NCBI GenBank assembly: GCA_946628455.1
Contig: CAMOWP010000087.1
Location: 1-7,382, forward strand
Length of the DNA: 7,382 nt
Source: an uncultured Clostridia bacterium
GTDB taxonomy: Bacteria; Bacillota; Clostridia; Oscillospirales; Acutalibacteraceae
Direction of reading: 5' to 3'
Position numbers and translations under genes: made by a program. The notes under the pieces were generated by a model. That model was not told the origin of the DNA, ran no database searches, and saw only the letters and a list, made by a program, of their open reading frames with translations. Shown piece after piece: positions 1 to 6,598 of this stretch; the first letter of the stretch is position 1; each line of letters opens with the position of its first letter.

Positions 1-148
1 TTTCCTCAGTTCCGTTTCCGGGAAGCGTAAAGCTTACGGGAGTTCCGATTTTAATTTCAGGCATTGTTTCTGCCATAGCTGATGTTGACATTGCAAGGCA
101 ACTGAAAAGCATTGCAACTGCCATTATAACTGATAAAATCTTTTTCAT
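1..148 (-). CDS. Secreted protein, N-terminal fragment (runs off the left edge)
   Basis: The reverse strand opens with ATG at 148-146 and stays open for 49 codons to the window edge, so only the N-terminus is present. The start follows a purine-rich site reading AAAGAAAGGA (157-166), 8 bases upstream. The first 26 residues form a typical Sec signal peptide: MKK, then a hydrophobic core of Ile, Leu, Val, Ala and Met, then a probable cleavage after SAMA. The first mature residues read ETMPEIKIGTPVSFTLPGNG, which suggests the start of a beta-sandwich but is too short to name a family. The protein is probably exported and perhaps surface-bound. It lies 121 bp downstream of the YkuD-fold gene on the same strand and could be read through from it, although the gap can also hold its own promoter. 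The function is unknown. Confidence 0.8.
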   Translation of the reverse strand, partial: MKKILSVIMAVAMLFSCLAMSTSAMAETMPEIKIGTPVSFTLPGNGTEE

Positions 149-269
149 TGTGTTTTTCCTTTCTTTAATATAAAATGCATTAATAATACAGCACATATAC
201 GGACTAAATATCTATAATTAACCAAAAGCTAAAGAACTGCAATAAGGGTTACAATACAGCCCTCTGCGA
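149..269 (-). other. Intergenic spacer between the YkuD-fold gene and the secreted-protein gene
   Basis: This is an AT-rich 121-bp gap between two co-directional minus-strand genes. Apart from the ribosome binding site at 157-166 I see no convincing element. On the minus strand there are weak -10-like hexamers, such as TATTAT preceded by TG, but none has a good -35 box at 16-18 bp. There is a 4-bp AGGG/CCCT inverted repeat just after the YkuD stop codon, with no T-run. So neither a terminator nor a promoter can be called firmly, and read-through into the downstream gene is possible. Confidence 0.5.
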
Positions 270-1040
270 TTAATAAATCGTTACCGTTGTGCCCGGGGTT
301 ACAGTTTTAAGAATCTTTACCATATTTTCCTCTGAAACAGCAACGCAGCCGCCTGTCGGGGTGTCGTCAGTTTTCCAGCAGTGAAGGAAAATTGCGTTTC
401 CTGCATAAGGAGCGCCCGCCTTGTTATAACCCATATCAAGAAGATATGCATAGCGGATAGGATAATCAGCCAGATGCTCATCCTCGCTGTAATCGTTGTT
501 CGGGTCATCCTTGCCGTAAAGAAGAGTGTTATACTTCTTACCGTTACTGCCCGTTGCGCACCAGTACATATCGTCTGTAATCTGAGTGTACTTAACCTTG
601 CTGCCGGGGTTCTTCTTAAGCCCGTAAGCCTCGCCGATTTCCCACGTTCCGAGCGGGGTTTTTGTGTCCCCTTCAGATTGTTTTCCCGCTCCGTTTTTAC
701 CGATGAGCGCAGCGCAGGAAAACACCTTTTCGTATTTCCCGCCCTTAGCCTGATAGAGGGTAAGCTCAGCGTGGTAATCACCGTCAATTGGAGTTTTGAT
801 TCCTATTCTGTACTCGCCGTCTCTCTCCTTAGAAATAGGCTGACCGAACAGAGTCTGCTCAACCTCATCCTGAGAGATGATATTTTTGTAAAGCTTATAA
901 TTCTCCACAACATCCTTATACTTTGCGTTCGCTGCAGCGATTTTCTTCTGAGAATCGGTATGGACGTAAATCAAAGCTCCTGAAAGCGCCAGAATAACGG
1001 CAACCATAACTGCGATAATACCTTTAACCTTTTTTGTCAT
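270..1040 (-). CDS. YkuD (L,D-transpeptidase catalytic) domain protein, membrane-anchored
   Basis: This 256-residue protein has a short Lys-rich N-terminus and one hydrophobic segment (about residues 7-27) that anchors it with the rest outside the cell. A short helical, probably coiled stretch (28-60) follows, and then a YkuD catalytic domain (about 85-256). Family hallmarks are GDTKTPLG (124-131), FLHCWK with His220, and PTGGCVAV with the likely catalytic Cys232. Known YkuD enzymes make 3-3 cross-links in peptidoglycan or attach and detach proteins at diaminopimelate. Here the Arg that usually follows the catalytic Cys is replaced (GCVAV rather than GC[IV]R), and His220 is followed by Cys, not Gly. 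This places it in a divergent branch whose reaction, transpeptidation or hydrolysis, cannot be read from sequence. The start is supported by GGAG at 1050-1053, 9 bases upstream. A promoter with a tandem repeat lies just upstream, so it may be expressed independently of the membrane-protein gene before it. Confidence 0.9.
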   Translation of the reverse strand: MTKKVKGIIAVMVAVILALSGALIYVHTDSQKKIAAANAKYKDVVENYKLYKNIISQDEVEQTLFGQPISKERDGEYRIGIKTPIDGDYHAELTLYQAKGGKYEKVFSCAALIGKNGAGKQSEGDTKTPLGTWEIGEAYGLKKNPGSKVKYTQITDDMYWCATGSNGKKYNTLLYGKDDPNNDYSEDEHLADYPIRYAYLLDMGYNKAGAPYAGNAIFLHCWKTDDTPTGGCVAVSEENMVKILKTVTPGTTVTIY

Positions 1041-1049
1041 AATTCATAA

Positions 1050-1100
1050 CTCCATTCATTTTTTTATATTATATAGCTCACTGTCCAACAAATGTCCAAC
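1050..1100 (-). promoter_or_regulatory. Promoter of the YkuD-fold gene with tandem GTTGGACA repeats
   Basis: On the minus strand, TGGACA (1098-1093) lies 17 bp before TATATA (1075-1070). An overlapping alternative -10, TATAAT (1073-1068), would give 19 bp. The start of transcription would fall near 1062, with GGAG at 1053-1050 as ribosome binding site. The octamer GTTGGACA occurs twice on the minus strand (1100-1093 and 1089-1082), one DNA turn (11 bp) apart. The first copy covers the -35 box and the second lies in the spacer. This is the layout of a site for an OmpR/PhoB-type response regulator or another tandem-binding regulator, which is inference. An 8-bp GTGTACAC palindrome lies close by at 1105-1112. 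Confidence 0.5.
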
Positions 1101-1134
1101 AACAGTGTACACATTCAGATAACTGTAGCGATAA

Positions 1135-2310
1135 TTATTCGTTTTCGGAAACCTCCGTTGCCTCGGCCTTAGCGTTAATTGCATTTTTACGCTTTTCAAG
1201 CTTGGGCTTGATGCTCTCCTGATAGAAAACAACGAAAATTGCCGCGAACGGAATTGCAAGAAGAATTCCGAGCACGCCTGCAACCTTTCCGCCAAGAATA
1301 ATCAGAACTAAGGTCCATACTCCCGGTATACCGAGCGAGCCGCTGAAAAGACGTGGCTTGATTACAGCGCCGTCAAGCGCCTGAATAACGCAGATGAAAG
1401 CGAAGAATATAAGCGCGTTAATGGGTTTGTCAAGCACAAGGAAGAATATTCCGATTGCGCCGCCGATTATCGGGCCGAAGGTCGGGATAATATTTGTAAC
1501 AGCAACCATAATTGCTATCAGCGGAGCATAAGGCATCCTCGTTACAAGAAGGAAAACAAAGGTTGTCACGCCAACTATCATAGCGTCTATCAAAGTGTAA
1601 CCAACGTATCTGAGAAATACTGTGTTACAGCGGTTAAGCATCTCGTTACTCTTATCATATTTTTCCTTTCTGAGGACAGCCATACGCAGCGTTGAGGCAA
1701 AGCTGAGAAGCGTTTTTTTAGCAGCCAAAAAGCAAAAGCCGAAAAGAATTCCGATAAAGAAATTGGAAATCTTTGAGCCTACGCTGCCGAGCATACCCAT
1801 AATTTTATCGGTATTGTTCTTAACAAACTGCATTCCCTTTGCCATAGTGTTGTCAATAAAAGTGCTGATGGTTGAAATATCAATCTTGATTCCGAAAGAA
1901 TCGGCTTTAGACGAGATTTTGTTCACCAGCTCTTCGAGCTTTGAGGTGTACTCAGGCATATTGTTAACGAGCTTTGTAACGCTCTGAATAAGAGACGGAA
2001 CAAGAGCAACAAGAAGAAGCGCAAGCAAAAGAACAACGCAAACCGCGGTGAGAATTACGGAGGCGGCGTGGCGCGCGCTCTCCTTTTTCATTTTGCAAAA
2101 CAGCTTCTTTTCAAAAAAAGCAGAAATCGGATTAAGAAGATAAGCAAAAACAAGACCTATAATTATCGGCGAAATCATACTGAAAAAGCCTTTGACAAAT
2201 GCAGAAAGCCCGCTGAAATGCTCAATAATACAGTAAAGCAAAACGGCTGCACAAGCCGCGAAGGTATACGCAAACCACTGTTTTTCAAGCAGTAATCTGA
2301 ATTTTTTCAT
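1135..2310 (-). CDS. AI-2E family (UPF0118/PerM-like) transporter
   Basis: This 391-residue integral membrane protein matches the AI-2E/PerM family in length and layout. Hydrophobic segments lie at about 14-30, 41-61, 83-108, 181-203, 236-257, 261-291, 297-312 and 330-363, with a polar, mostly helical extracytoplasmic-type region at about 110-180. Family signatures are TNIIPTFGPIIGG (272-284), QALDGAVIKPRL (310-321) and GGKVAGVLGILLAIP (340-354). The tail (364-391) is charged. Some members export the signal autoinducer-2 (TqsA of E. coli) and others are linked to ion exchange, so the substrate cannot be assigned from sequence. The start at 2310 is chosen because a strong AGAGGTGG site (2322-2315) precedes it and the -10 box lies at 2338-2333. 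An in-frame ATG at 2352 would start upstream of that -10 box. The gene is divergent from the glycoside hydrolase and lies 94 bp upstream of the YkuD-fold gene on the same strand. Confidence 0.92.
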   Translation of the reverse strand: MKKFRLLLEKQWFAYTFAACAAVLLYCIIEHFSGLSAFVKGFFSMISPIIIGLVFAYLLNPISAFFEKKLFCKMKKESARHAASVILTAVCVVLLLALLLVALVPSLIQSVTKLVNNMPEYTSKLEELVNKISSKADSFGIKIDISTISTFIDNTMAKGMQFVKNNTDKIMGMLGSVGSKISNFFIGILFGFCFLAAKKTLLSFASTLRMAVLRKEKYDKSNEMLNRCNTVFLRYVGYTLIDAMIVGVTTFVFLLVTRMPYAPLIAIMVAVTNIIPTFGPIIGGAIGIFFLVLDKPINALIFFAFICVIQALDGAVIKPRLFSGSLGIPGVWTLVLIILGGKVAGVLGILLAIPFAAIFVVFYQESIKPKLEKRKNAINAKAEATEVSENE

Positions 2311-2314
2311 TTTG

Positions 2315-2361
2315 CCACCTCTTTCAAAATTTATTATAACATTACAAGGCATTTATTACAA
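2315..2361 (-). promoter_or_regulatory. Extended -10 promoter and RBS of the AI-2E family gene
   Basis: On the minus strand, TTGTAA (2361-2356) is separated by exactly 17 bp from TATAAT (2338-2333), a perfect -10, with TG one base before it (extended -10). Transcription would begin near 2326. That leaves a leader of about 16 bases that includes the AGAGGTGG ribosome binding site (2322-2315), 4 bases before the ATG at 2310. The position of this promoter decides the start codon of the gene. Confidence 0.7.
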
Positions 2362-2394
2362 CAGTTATATTTACTTTTATTGTTTTCAGCGTTA

Positions 2395-2423
2395 TTGAAA
2401 AGCATTACACTTTATGTTACAAT
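2395..2423 (+). promoter_or_regulatory. Extended -10 promoter of the glycoside hydrolase gene
   Basis: TTGAAA (2395-2400) lies 17 bp before TACAAT (2418-2423), and TG at 2415-2416 region stands one base before the -10, giving an extended -10 form. Transcription would start near 2430, leaving a leader of about 70 bases before the ATG at 2500. The -10 box is embedded in the 11-bp palindrome TTACAATGTAA (2417-2427), which could be an operator. The promoter faces away from that of the AI-2E family gene, and the two -35 boxes are separated by 33 bp (2362-2394). Confidence 0.65.
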
Positions 2424-2484
2424 GTAAATTAGCAACAGATTAGTAGTTAATAATCATTAGTTGACGTTTGGCAGTTACATATCC

Positions 2485-2495
2485 GGAGTGGAGAG
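2485..2495 (+). promoter_or_regulatory. Ribosome binding site that fixes the glycoside hydrolase start
   Basis: GGAG (2485-2488) and GGAGAG (2490-2495) lie 11 and 4 bases before the ATG at 2500. The double purine site, directly followed by codons for a clean signal peptide (MKRIHVLLLPLVLIITS), makes 2500 the start rather than the in-frame TTG at 2461. Confidence 0.75.
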
Positions 2496-2499
2496 AATT

Positions 2500-5400
2500 A
2501 TGAAAAGAATACACGTTTTGCTTTTACCGTTAGTTTTAATCATCACCTCGCTCATGCCGTTTTCAGCATATGCAGCTGAAACGATAGCAACTCAGAGCGA
2601 GCTGAATTCTGCGTTTGAAAACGGCGGCGAGTACACTCTCGGCGCTGATTTCGGAATGCTGAGCACCGCGATTAAAGGAAATCTGAAAATCAACGGAAAT
2701 TCTCACGAGCTCAGGAATCTCGTATCCGGAAGCGATTCAATGTTTTATCAGAACGATTATGCCGTTTCCGAATTTTCAGACCTTAAAATTACGGGAAGCA
2801 GTAAAAAGGAAATAGGTATCTGGCTCGGCGCAGGGCAGATGACCTTTAATAACTGCACCGTCAGGGATTTCATCATTTCAACGGTAAGGCAGGCAGCTAT
2901 AGGCGTTGCGGGCTCGGCAAAGCTTGTTCTTAACGGCTCAAAGCTGATGGCGAATTCAGACTACGATTTGTACCTTACCGACTCTGCAAGCGTTGATATC
3001 AACTCTTCAAGCATAGTAAAAAAGATTTGGGCTGCAAGCACTGCGGTTAAACTAAATATCGGCGCAGGCTGGGCAGGAACAGCCTCAATAACCTTTACGT
3101 CTCCCGTTCAGCGAGTTATCGGAACAGTCGGCGAAGGGGCTGACATCTCAGGCATTAAAGTTACGAACGAAGGCTTCCGCCTGGAAAACGCCGACGGAAA
3201 GCTCATGCTGAAAAGCGAGGGCGAAACCGCGCTTCATTTTGATATGTCACAGAGAGAAACGCTTTACAAAGGCTCAACAGGCTTCCTTTACGGCGCGGCT
3301 GAAATCAACGTTCCGTCAGTTGACCTGCTTTACGGTCTGCAGCCTGACACGATGGTTCAGAAGGCATACGGCGGGCTTCAGCACCCAACGGGAGACGCAG
3401 TCAGAACGAGCTCAGCGCTTCTTTCGGCAGGCGTTAAGGATATGCAGATTTACCTTCAGGACCACTATCTTGAATGGCCTTATGACGCGCCATATAAAAA
3501 CGGAACGATTGACCTTGACGCATATCAGAAAACGGTTGAAGAGATAATCTACGGAATGATTTGCGATGAGGTCAGCTCAGATACCGAAGGCGCATTCAGA
3601 GGAAGCGACGGGAAATATTACAGGCTCAATTCAAATTCTGAAAATTACAGCTACGTTCTCTTTAACGAGCCTGACCAGATCTGGTACGGCGGAAACCTTG
3701 AAGGGCTCAAGGCGGCATGGAAAAAGATTTATACAGCTGTTCATAATATTGACCCTTCTGCACGCTGCGTAGGTCCCAATTTTTCAGGCTTCAACGAGGC
3801 GGCTTACGATTCTTTCTTATCTTTCTGCAAGGATAACGGTTGCCTTCCCGAAATAATTTCGTGGCACGAGCTCGGCGATATTTCAATGACGGATTACTAC
3901 GCTCACTATGAGTCAGTAAAAGCTATGCAGGCAAAGTATTACATAGGCGATTTTCAGCCTCAGCTTATGGTTAACGAATATGCAAGACATTATGATATAG
4001 GCTCGCCCGGCGGGCTTGTTAAATGGCTGGCTATGTTTGAGGACAAGGATATGTCAGGCTGTATGGCTTACTGGGCAATGGCTAACACCTTAAACGAAAT
4101 GGCGGCTGACCAGAACTCGCCTACCTCAACCTGGTGGGTATATCATTGGTACGCGCAGATGACGGGAAAGCAATGCCCGCTTACAGCTCCCGAATTCAGC
4201 AAATCGCGCTTCTGGGGTGTTACATCATACGATGAAGACATCAATACTGCGTATTCTCTTTTCGGCGGAAATGAGAACAGAAACGGAAACGAAGCGGTTT
4301 ACCTTGATAACCTTGACAGTACAGACCTTCTAAACGATAACTCCTGCGCTCACGTCAAACTTTACGCAGTAAGCTTTTCGGGTCAGCTCGGCTCAAATTA
4401 CAAGCCGCAGGTTGTTTTTGACGGCGCTGTTAAGGCAAACGAAAATACGCTTAAGCTCTATATAGACGGCACAGACGAAATGCAGGCGTACTTTGCAGTT
4501 ATAACTAAGGAAAAGGACGGCGTTAACGCTGAAGAATTATCTGCGCTTACCTATCCCGTTACAAGCTACGAAGCGGAAGATGCAGCTCTCATCGGCGGCG
4601 CTACCGCTTATGAAAAGAACGGCTGGGCAACCTTTGCCGCGTCAGGCAGAGCCGAGGTCGGAAACATCAATAACGTCGGCGACGGCGTAACCTTTAAAGT
4701 TGATATTCCCGAAAGCGGAGAATATATCGCTTCCCTTTTCTATTCGCTTCAGGCTCCGTTTGTTGACCCGAAAACGCTCGTTCCCGATAATAACGGGCAG
4801 AACAGAGGTATCGGAAAATCGCTTGCGTACTCGGTTGAAATAAACGGCAAGCAGTTTGGAATAATTACTCTTGAATCAACCGTTACCTGGTCTTACAGAA
4901 GGCATTACGATTTAAAGCTTAACCTCAGCGCAGGGCAGCACAAAATAACCTTCAGGCACATCAACGGTGATGAGAGAAGCAGGGGAAACCTTCAGCTCGT
5001 TGCGGCGCTTGACAAGCTTGATATTTCAAAGCTTGATGAAAATGAAAATGATTTTGAAGTATTCCTAAGCGAGATGAAATCGTTTAAAACAGATAACGGT
5101 TGGAGAATAACGGCAGTTGCTCCTAATGCAGGCTATTATACGATAAGCTCAGACGGAAATATTTCAATTAAAAAGCAATGCATCGACTATGCAAAGAGCG
5201 CTGACAGCAAAGAGAAAATCAGCGTTTACGATTCGGATGTTTCCGACACCGTTTATCTCGCTCAGGGCGCAAATACGCTTCTCGTTTCGGGTAATGCTGA
5301 CAGGCTGGCTTTTGCTTACAAAGGTAACAGTTCATCATTAGCCGTTAATTCCTCTCAGTTCACTCTTCACGGAAACAGACCGACTCTTAAAGCTAATAAA

Positions 5401-6507
5401 TACGCAGACAGCGGCTACACCGTGTCAGAGCTCGGAATAGGTCAGTCGCCCGAGAAGAACGACAAGGGCGAATACAATTATCTAACGTTTAAGGTTAACG
5501 CAAAAAGCGCAGGGCTTTACAATTTCGGAATCCGTTATACAAACAATGAGCCTGCACCGATTATGCTAAAAGCAGACGGCTCAACCTATATTCACCCGTA
5601 TAACATTGACCTTGTTGAGAGATACGCTCAGATTTCCGTAAACGGCGCTGAGCCTGAAACGGTTTATTTCAAAAATACGCTTTCGCTCGATACGTTCAGA
5701 ACTCTTGACGTTCAGCTCAGGCTTAACGAGGGTGAAAACACCATTAAGATTTACAACGATAACTCTTATCAGTTCAGCTCGCTTGTAAATTCAACTGCTC
5801 CCGAAATTGACTGCATAACTGTTTCGCCGCTGTCATACACAGAAGAAAAGGCAGAGCTTATTGCAGGCGATAAGAGCAGCACTCATTCGTTTAAAACAAA
5901 TTCAGAAACAAAGGCTGCCGCAACGCTGACGGCTGACGGAAAAATCACACGGGATTTAACCTGCTCCATCTGTGGTTACCACACAGTTAAAACCGAGGTT
6001 ATACCTAAAATTTCAAGCGTTAAGCTCAGCAAAACGAAGTTCACCTACAGCGGCAAAAGCATAAAGCCTTCCGTTACCGTTTACGACTCAGAAGGAAAGG
6101 CTATTCCGGATTCAGCCTATACAGTTTCTTACGCGAACAATAAAAAGATAGGAACGGCAAAAGTCACAGTGAGCTTCAGTGGCGATTACTCAGGTGTAAA
6201 GGCTTTAAGCTTTACAATTAATCCGAAAGGCACCAGGCTCACAAAGTTAACTGCAGGCAAGAAAAAGGCATCGGTTAAATGGGCAAAGAATAAGACTGTT
6301 TCGGGATACGAAATTCAGTATTCGCTTAAAAAGAATATGAAATCCGCAAAAACCAAAACAGCCAAAAAAGTAAAAACGACTAAGCTGACAGTCAAAAAGC
6401 TGAAATCGAAAAAGGTCTATTACATCCGCATCAGAACATATAAAACAGTCGGCGGCAGGAAATATTACTCCTCCTGGAGCAAGGTTAAGAAGGTTAAGAC
6501 AAAATAA
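2500..6507 (+). CDS. Secreted multidomain glycoside hydrolase (clan GH-A, GH39-like) with CBM-like and FN3 modules
   Basis: This 1335-residue exported enzyme probably cuts a plant or host polysaccharide; the substrate is unknown. Residues 1-25 are a Sec signal peptide ending SAYA. Residues 27-242 are rich in short beta repeats with Asn and Gly turns, resembling a parallel beta-helix. Residues 244-592 look like a (beta/alpha)8 barrel: VLFNEPD gives the likely acid/base Glu390, MVNEYARH the likely nucleophile Glu493, and SWHELG (454-459) and the aromatic TSTWWVYHWYA (543-553) fit an active-site cleft. A beta-sandwich follows (593-677). Residues 688-843 begin SYEAEDA and resemble a CBM6/CBM35 module; 948-1112 resemble a second one. 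Residues 848-947 are unassigned. The tail has CSIC (1155-1158), an Ig-like domain (1171-1242) and a very basic FN3-like domain (1243-1335). No LPXTG or dockerin is present. The ATG at 2500 is chosen because GGAGTGGAGAG (2485-2495) precedes it and the signal peptide begins there; a TTG at 2461 is in frame but has no such support. Confidence 0.9.
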   Translation: MKRIHVLLLPLVLIITSLMPFSAYAAETIATQSELNSAFENGGEYTLGADFGMLSTAIKGNLKINGNSHELRNLVSGSDSMFYQNDYAVSEFSDLKITGSSKKEIGIWLGAGQMTFNNCTVRDFIISTVRQAAIGVAGSAKLVLNGSKLMANSDYDLYLTDSASVDINSSSIVKKIWAASTAVKLNIGAGWAGTASITFTSPVQRVIGTVGEGADISGIKVTNEGFRLENADGKLMLKSEGETALHFDMSQRETLYKGSTGFLYGAAEINVPSVDLLYGLQPDTMVQKAYGGLQHPTGDAVRTSSALLSAGVKDMQIYLQDHYLEWPYDAPYKNGTIDLDAYQKTVEEIIYGMICDEVSSDTEGAFRGSDGKYYRLNSNSENYSYVLFNEPDQIWYGGNLEGLKAAWKKIYTAVHNIDPSARCVGPNFSGFNEAAYDSFLSFCKDNGCLPEIISWHELGDISMTDYYAHYESVKAMQAKYYIGDFQPQLMVNEYARHYDIGSPGGLVKWLAMFEDKDMSGCMAYWAMANTLNEMAADQNSPTSTWWVYHWYAQMTGKQCPLTAPEFSKSRFWGVTSYDEDINTAYSLFGGNENRNGNEAVYLDNLDSTDLLNDNSCAHVKLYAVSFSGQLGSNYKPQVVFDGAVKANENTLKLYIDGTDEMQAYFAVITKEKDGVNAEELSALTYPVTSYEAEDAALIGGATAYEKNGWATFAASGRAEVGNINNVGDGVTFKVDIPESGEYIASLFYSLQAPFVDPKTLVPDNNGQNRGIGKSLAYSVEINGKQFGIITLESTVTWSYRRHYDLKLNLSAGQHKITFRHINGDERSRGNLQLVAALDKLDISKLDENENDFEVFLSEMKSFKTDNGWRITAVAPNAGYYTISSDGNISIKKQCIDYAKSADSKEKISVYDSDVSDTVYLAQGANTLLVSGNADRLAFAYKGNSSSLAVNSSQFTLHGNRPTLKANKYADSGYTVSELGIGQSPEKNDKGEYNYLTFKVNAKSAGLYNFGIRYTNNEPAPIMLKADGSTYIHPYNIDLVERYAQISVNGAEPETVYFKNTLSLDTFRTLDVQLRLNEGENTIKIYNDNSYQFSSLVNSTAPEIDCITVSPLSYTEEKAELIAGDKSSTHSFKTNSETKAAATLTADGKITRDLTCSICGYHTVKTEVIPKISSVKLSKTKFTYSGKSIKPSVTVYDSEGKAIPDSAYTVSYANNKKIGTAKVTVSFSGDYSGVKALSFTINPKGTRLTKLTAGKKKASVKWAKNKTVSGYEIQYSLKKNMKSAKTKTAKKVKTTKLTVKKLKSKKVYYIRIRTYKTVGGRKYYSSWSKVKKVKTK

Positions 6508-6539
6508 AAAAGAAGGGCGGCAAGGTGTCCGTCATAAAG

Positions 6540-6570
6540 AAGGTTGACTGATAAATAATCAGTCAACCTT
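6540..6570. terminator. Rho-independent terminator between convergent genes, probably bidirectional
   Basis: A perfect 12-bp inverted repeat (AAGGTTGACTGA at 6540-6551, TCAGTCAACCTT at 6559-6570) encloses the 7-base loop TAAATAA. On the plus strand it is followed by TTAAATT, so the transcript ends in a U-rich tract 33-65 bases after the hydrolase stop. Read on the minus strand, the same stem is followed by CTTCTTTATG, a weaker but usable tail for the methyltransferase, whose stop lies 28 bases before it. Confidence 0.85.
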
Positions 6571-6598
6571 TTAAATTACAGTATATTTACAAAAGTAA

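Noticed and set aside
381..983. A 200-codon open frame on the plus strand, antisense to the YkuD-fold gene
   Set aside because: It lies entirely opposite a gene with clear YkuD motifs, has an unusual composition with no family motif, and has no convincing ribosome binding site. It is an artefact of codon usage in the real gene.
1103..1134. Possible terminator after the AI-2E family gene (ACAGT...ACTGT and GTGTACAC)
   Set aside because: The stem is 5 bp with a long loop and no T-run follows on the minus strand. The GTGTACAC palindrome is too short to mean much alone.
1622..1987. A 121-codon plus-strand open frame inside the AI-2E family gene
   Set aside because: It is a shadow on the opposite strand of a well-supported membrane protein gene; its hydrophobicity simply mirrors that gene.
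2311..2352. Longer N-terminus for the AI-2E family protein from an ATG at 2352
   Set aside because: The promoter -10 box lies downstream of that codon (2338-2333), while the ATG at 2310 has a strong AGAGGTGG site and starts a normal family N-terminus.
2461..2499. TTG at 2461 as start of the glycoside hydrolase
   Set aside because: It would put 13 residues before the signal peptide, and no ribosome binding site precedes it. The ATG at 2500 has both.
2430..2499. Riboswitch in the 70-base leader of the hydrolase gene
   Set aside because: The leader is short and AT-rich and shows no stem of more than a few base pairs, and no known riboswitch core was recognised.
3239..3772. Two shorter plus-strand frames (102 and 68 codons) inside the hydrolase gene
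   Set aside because: Both lie within the catalytic domain in another frame, without homology or start signals.
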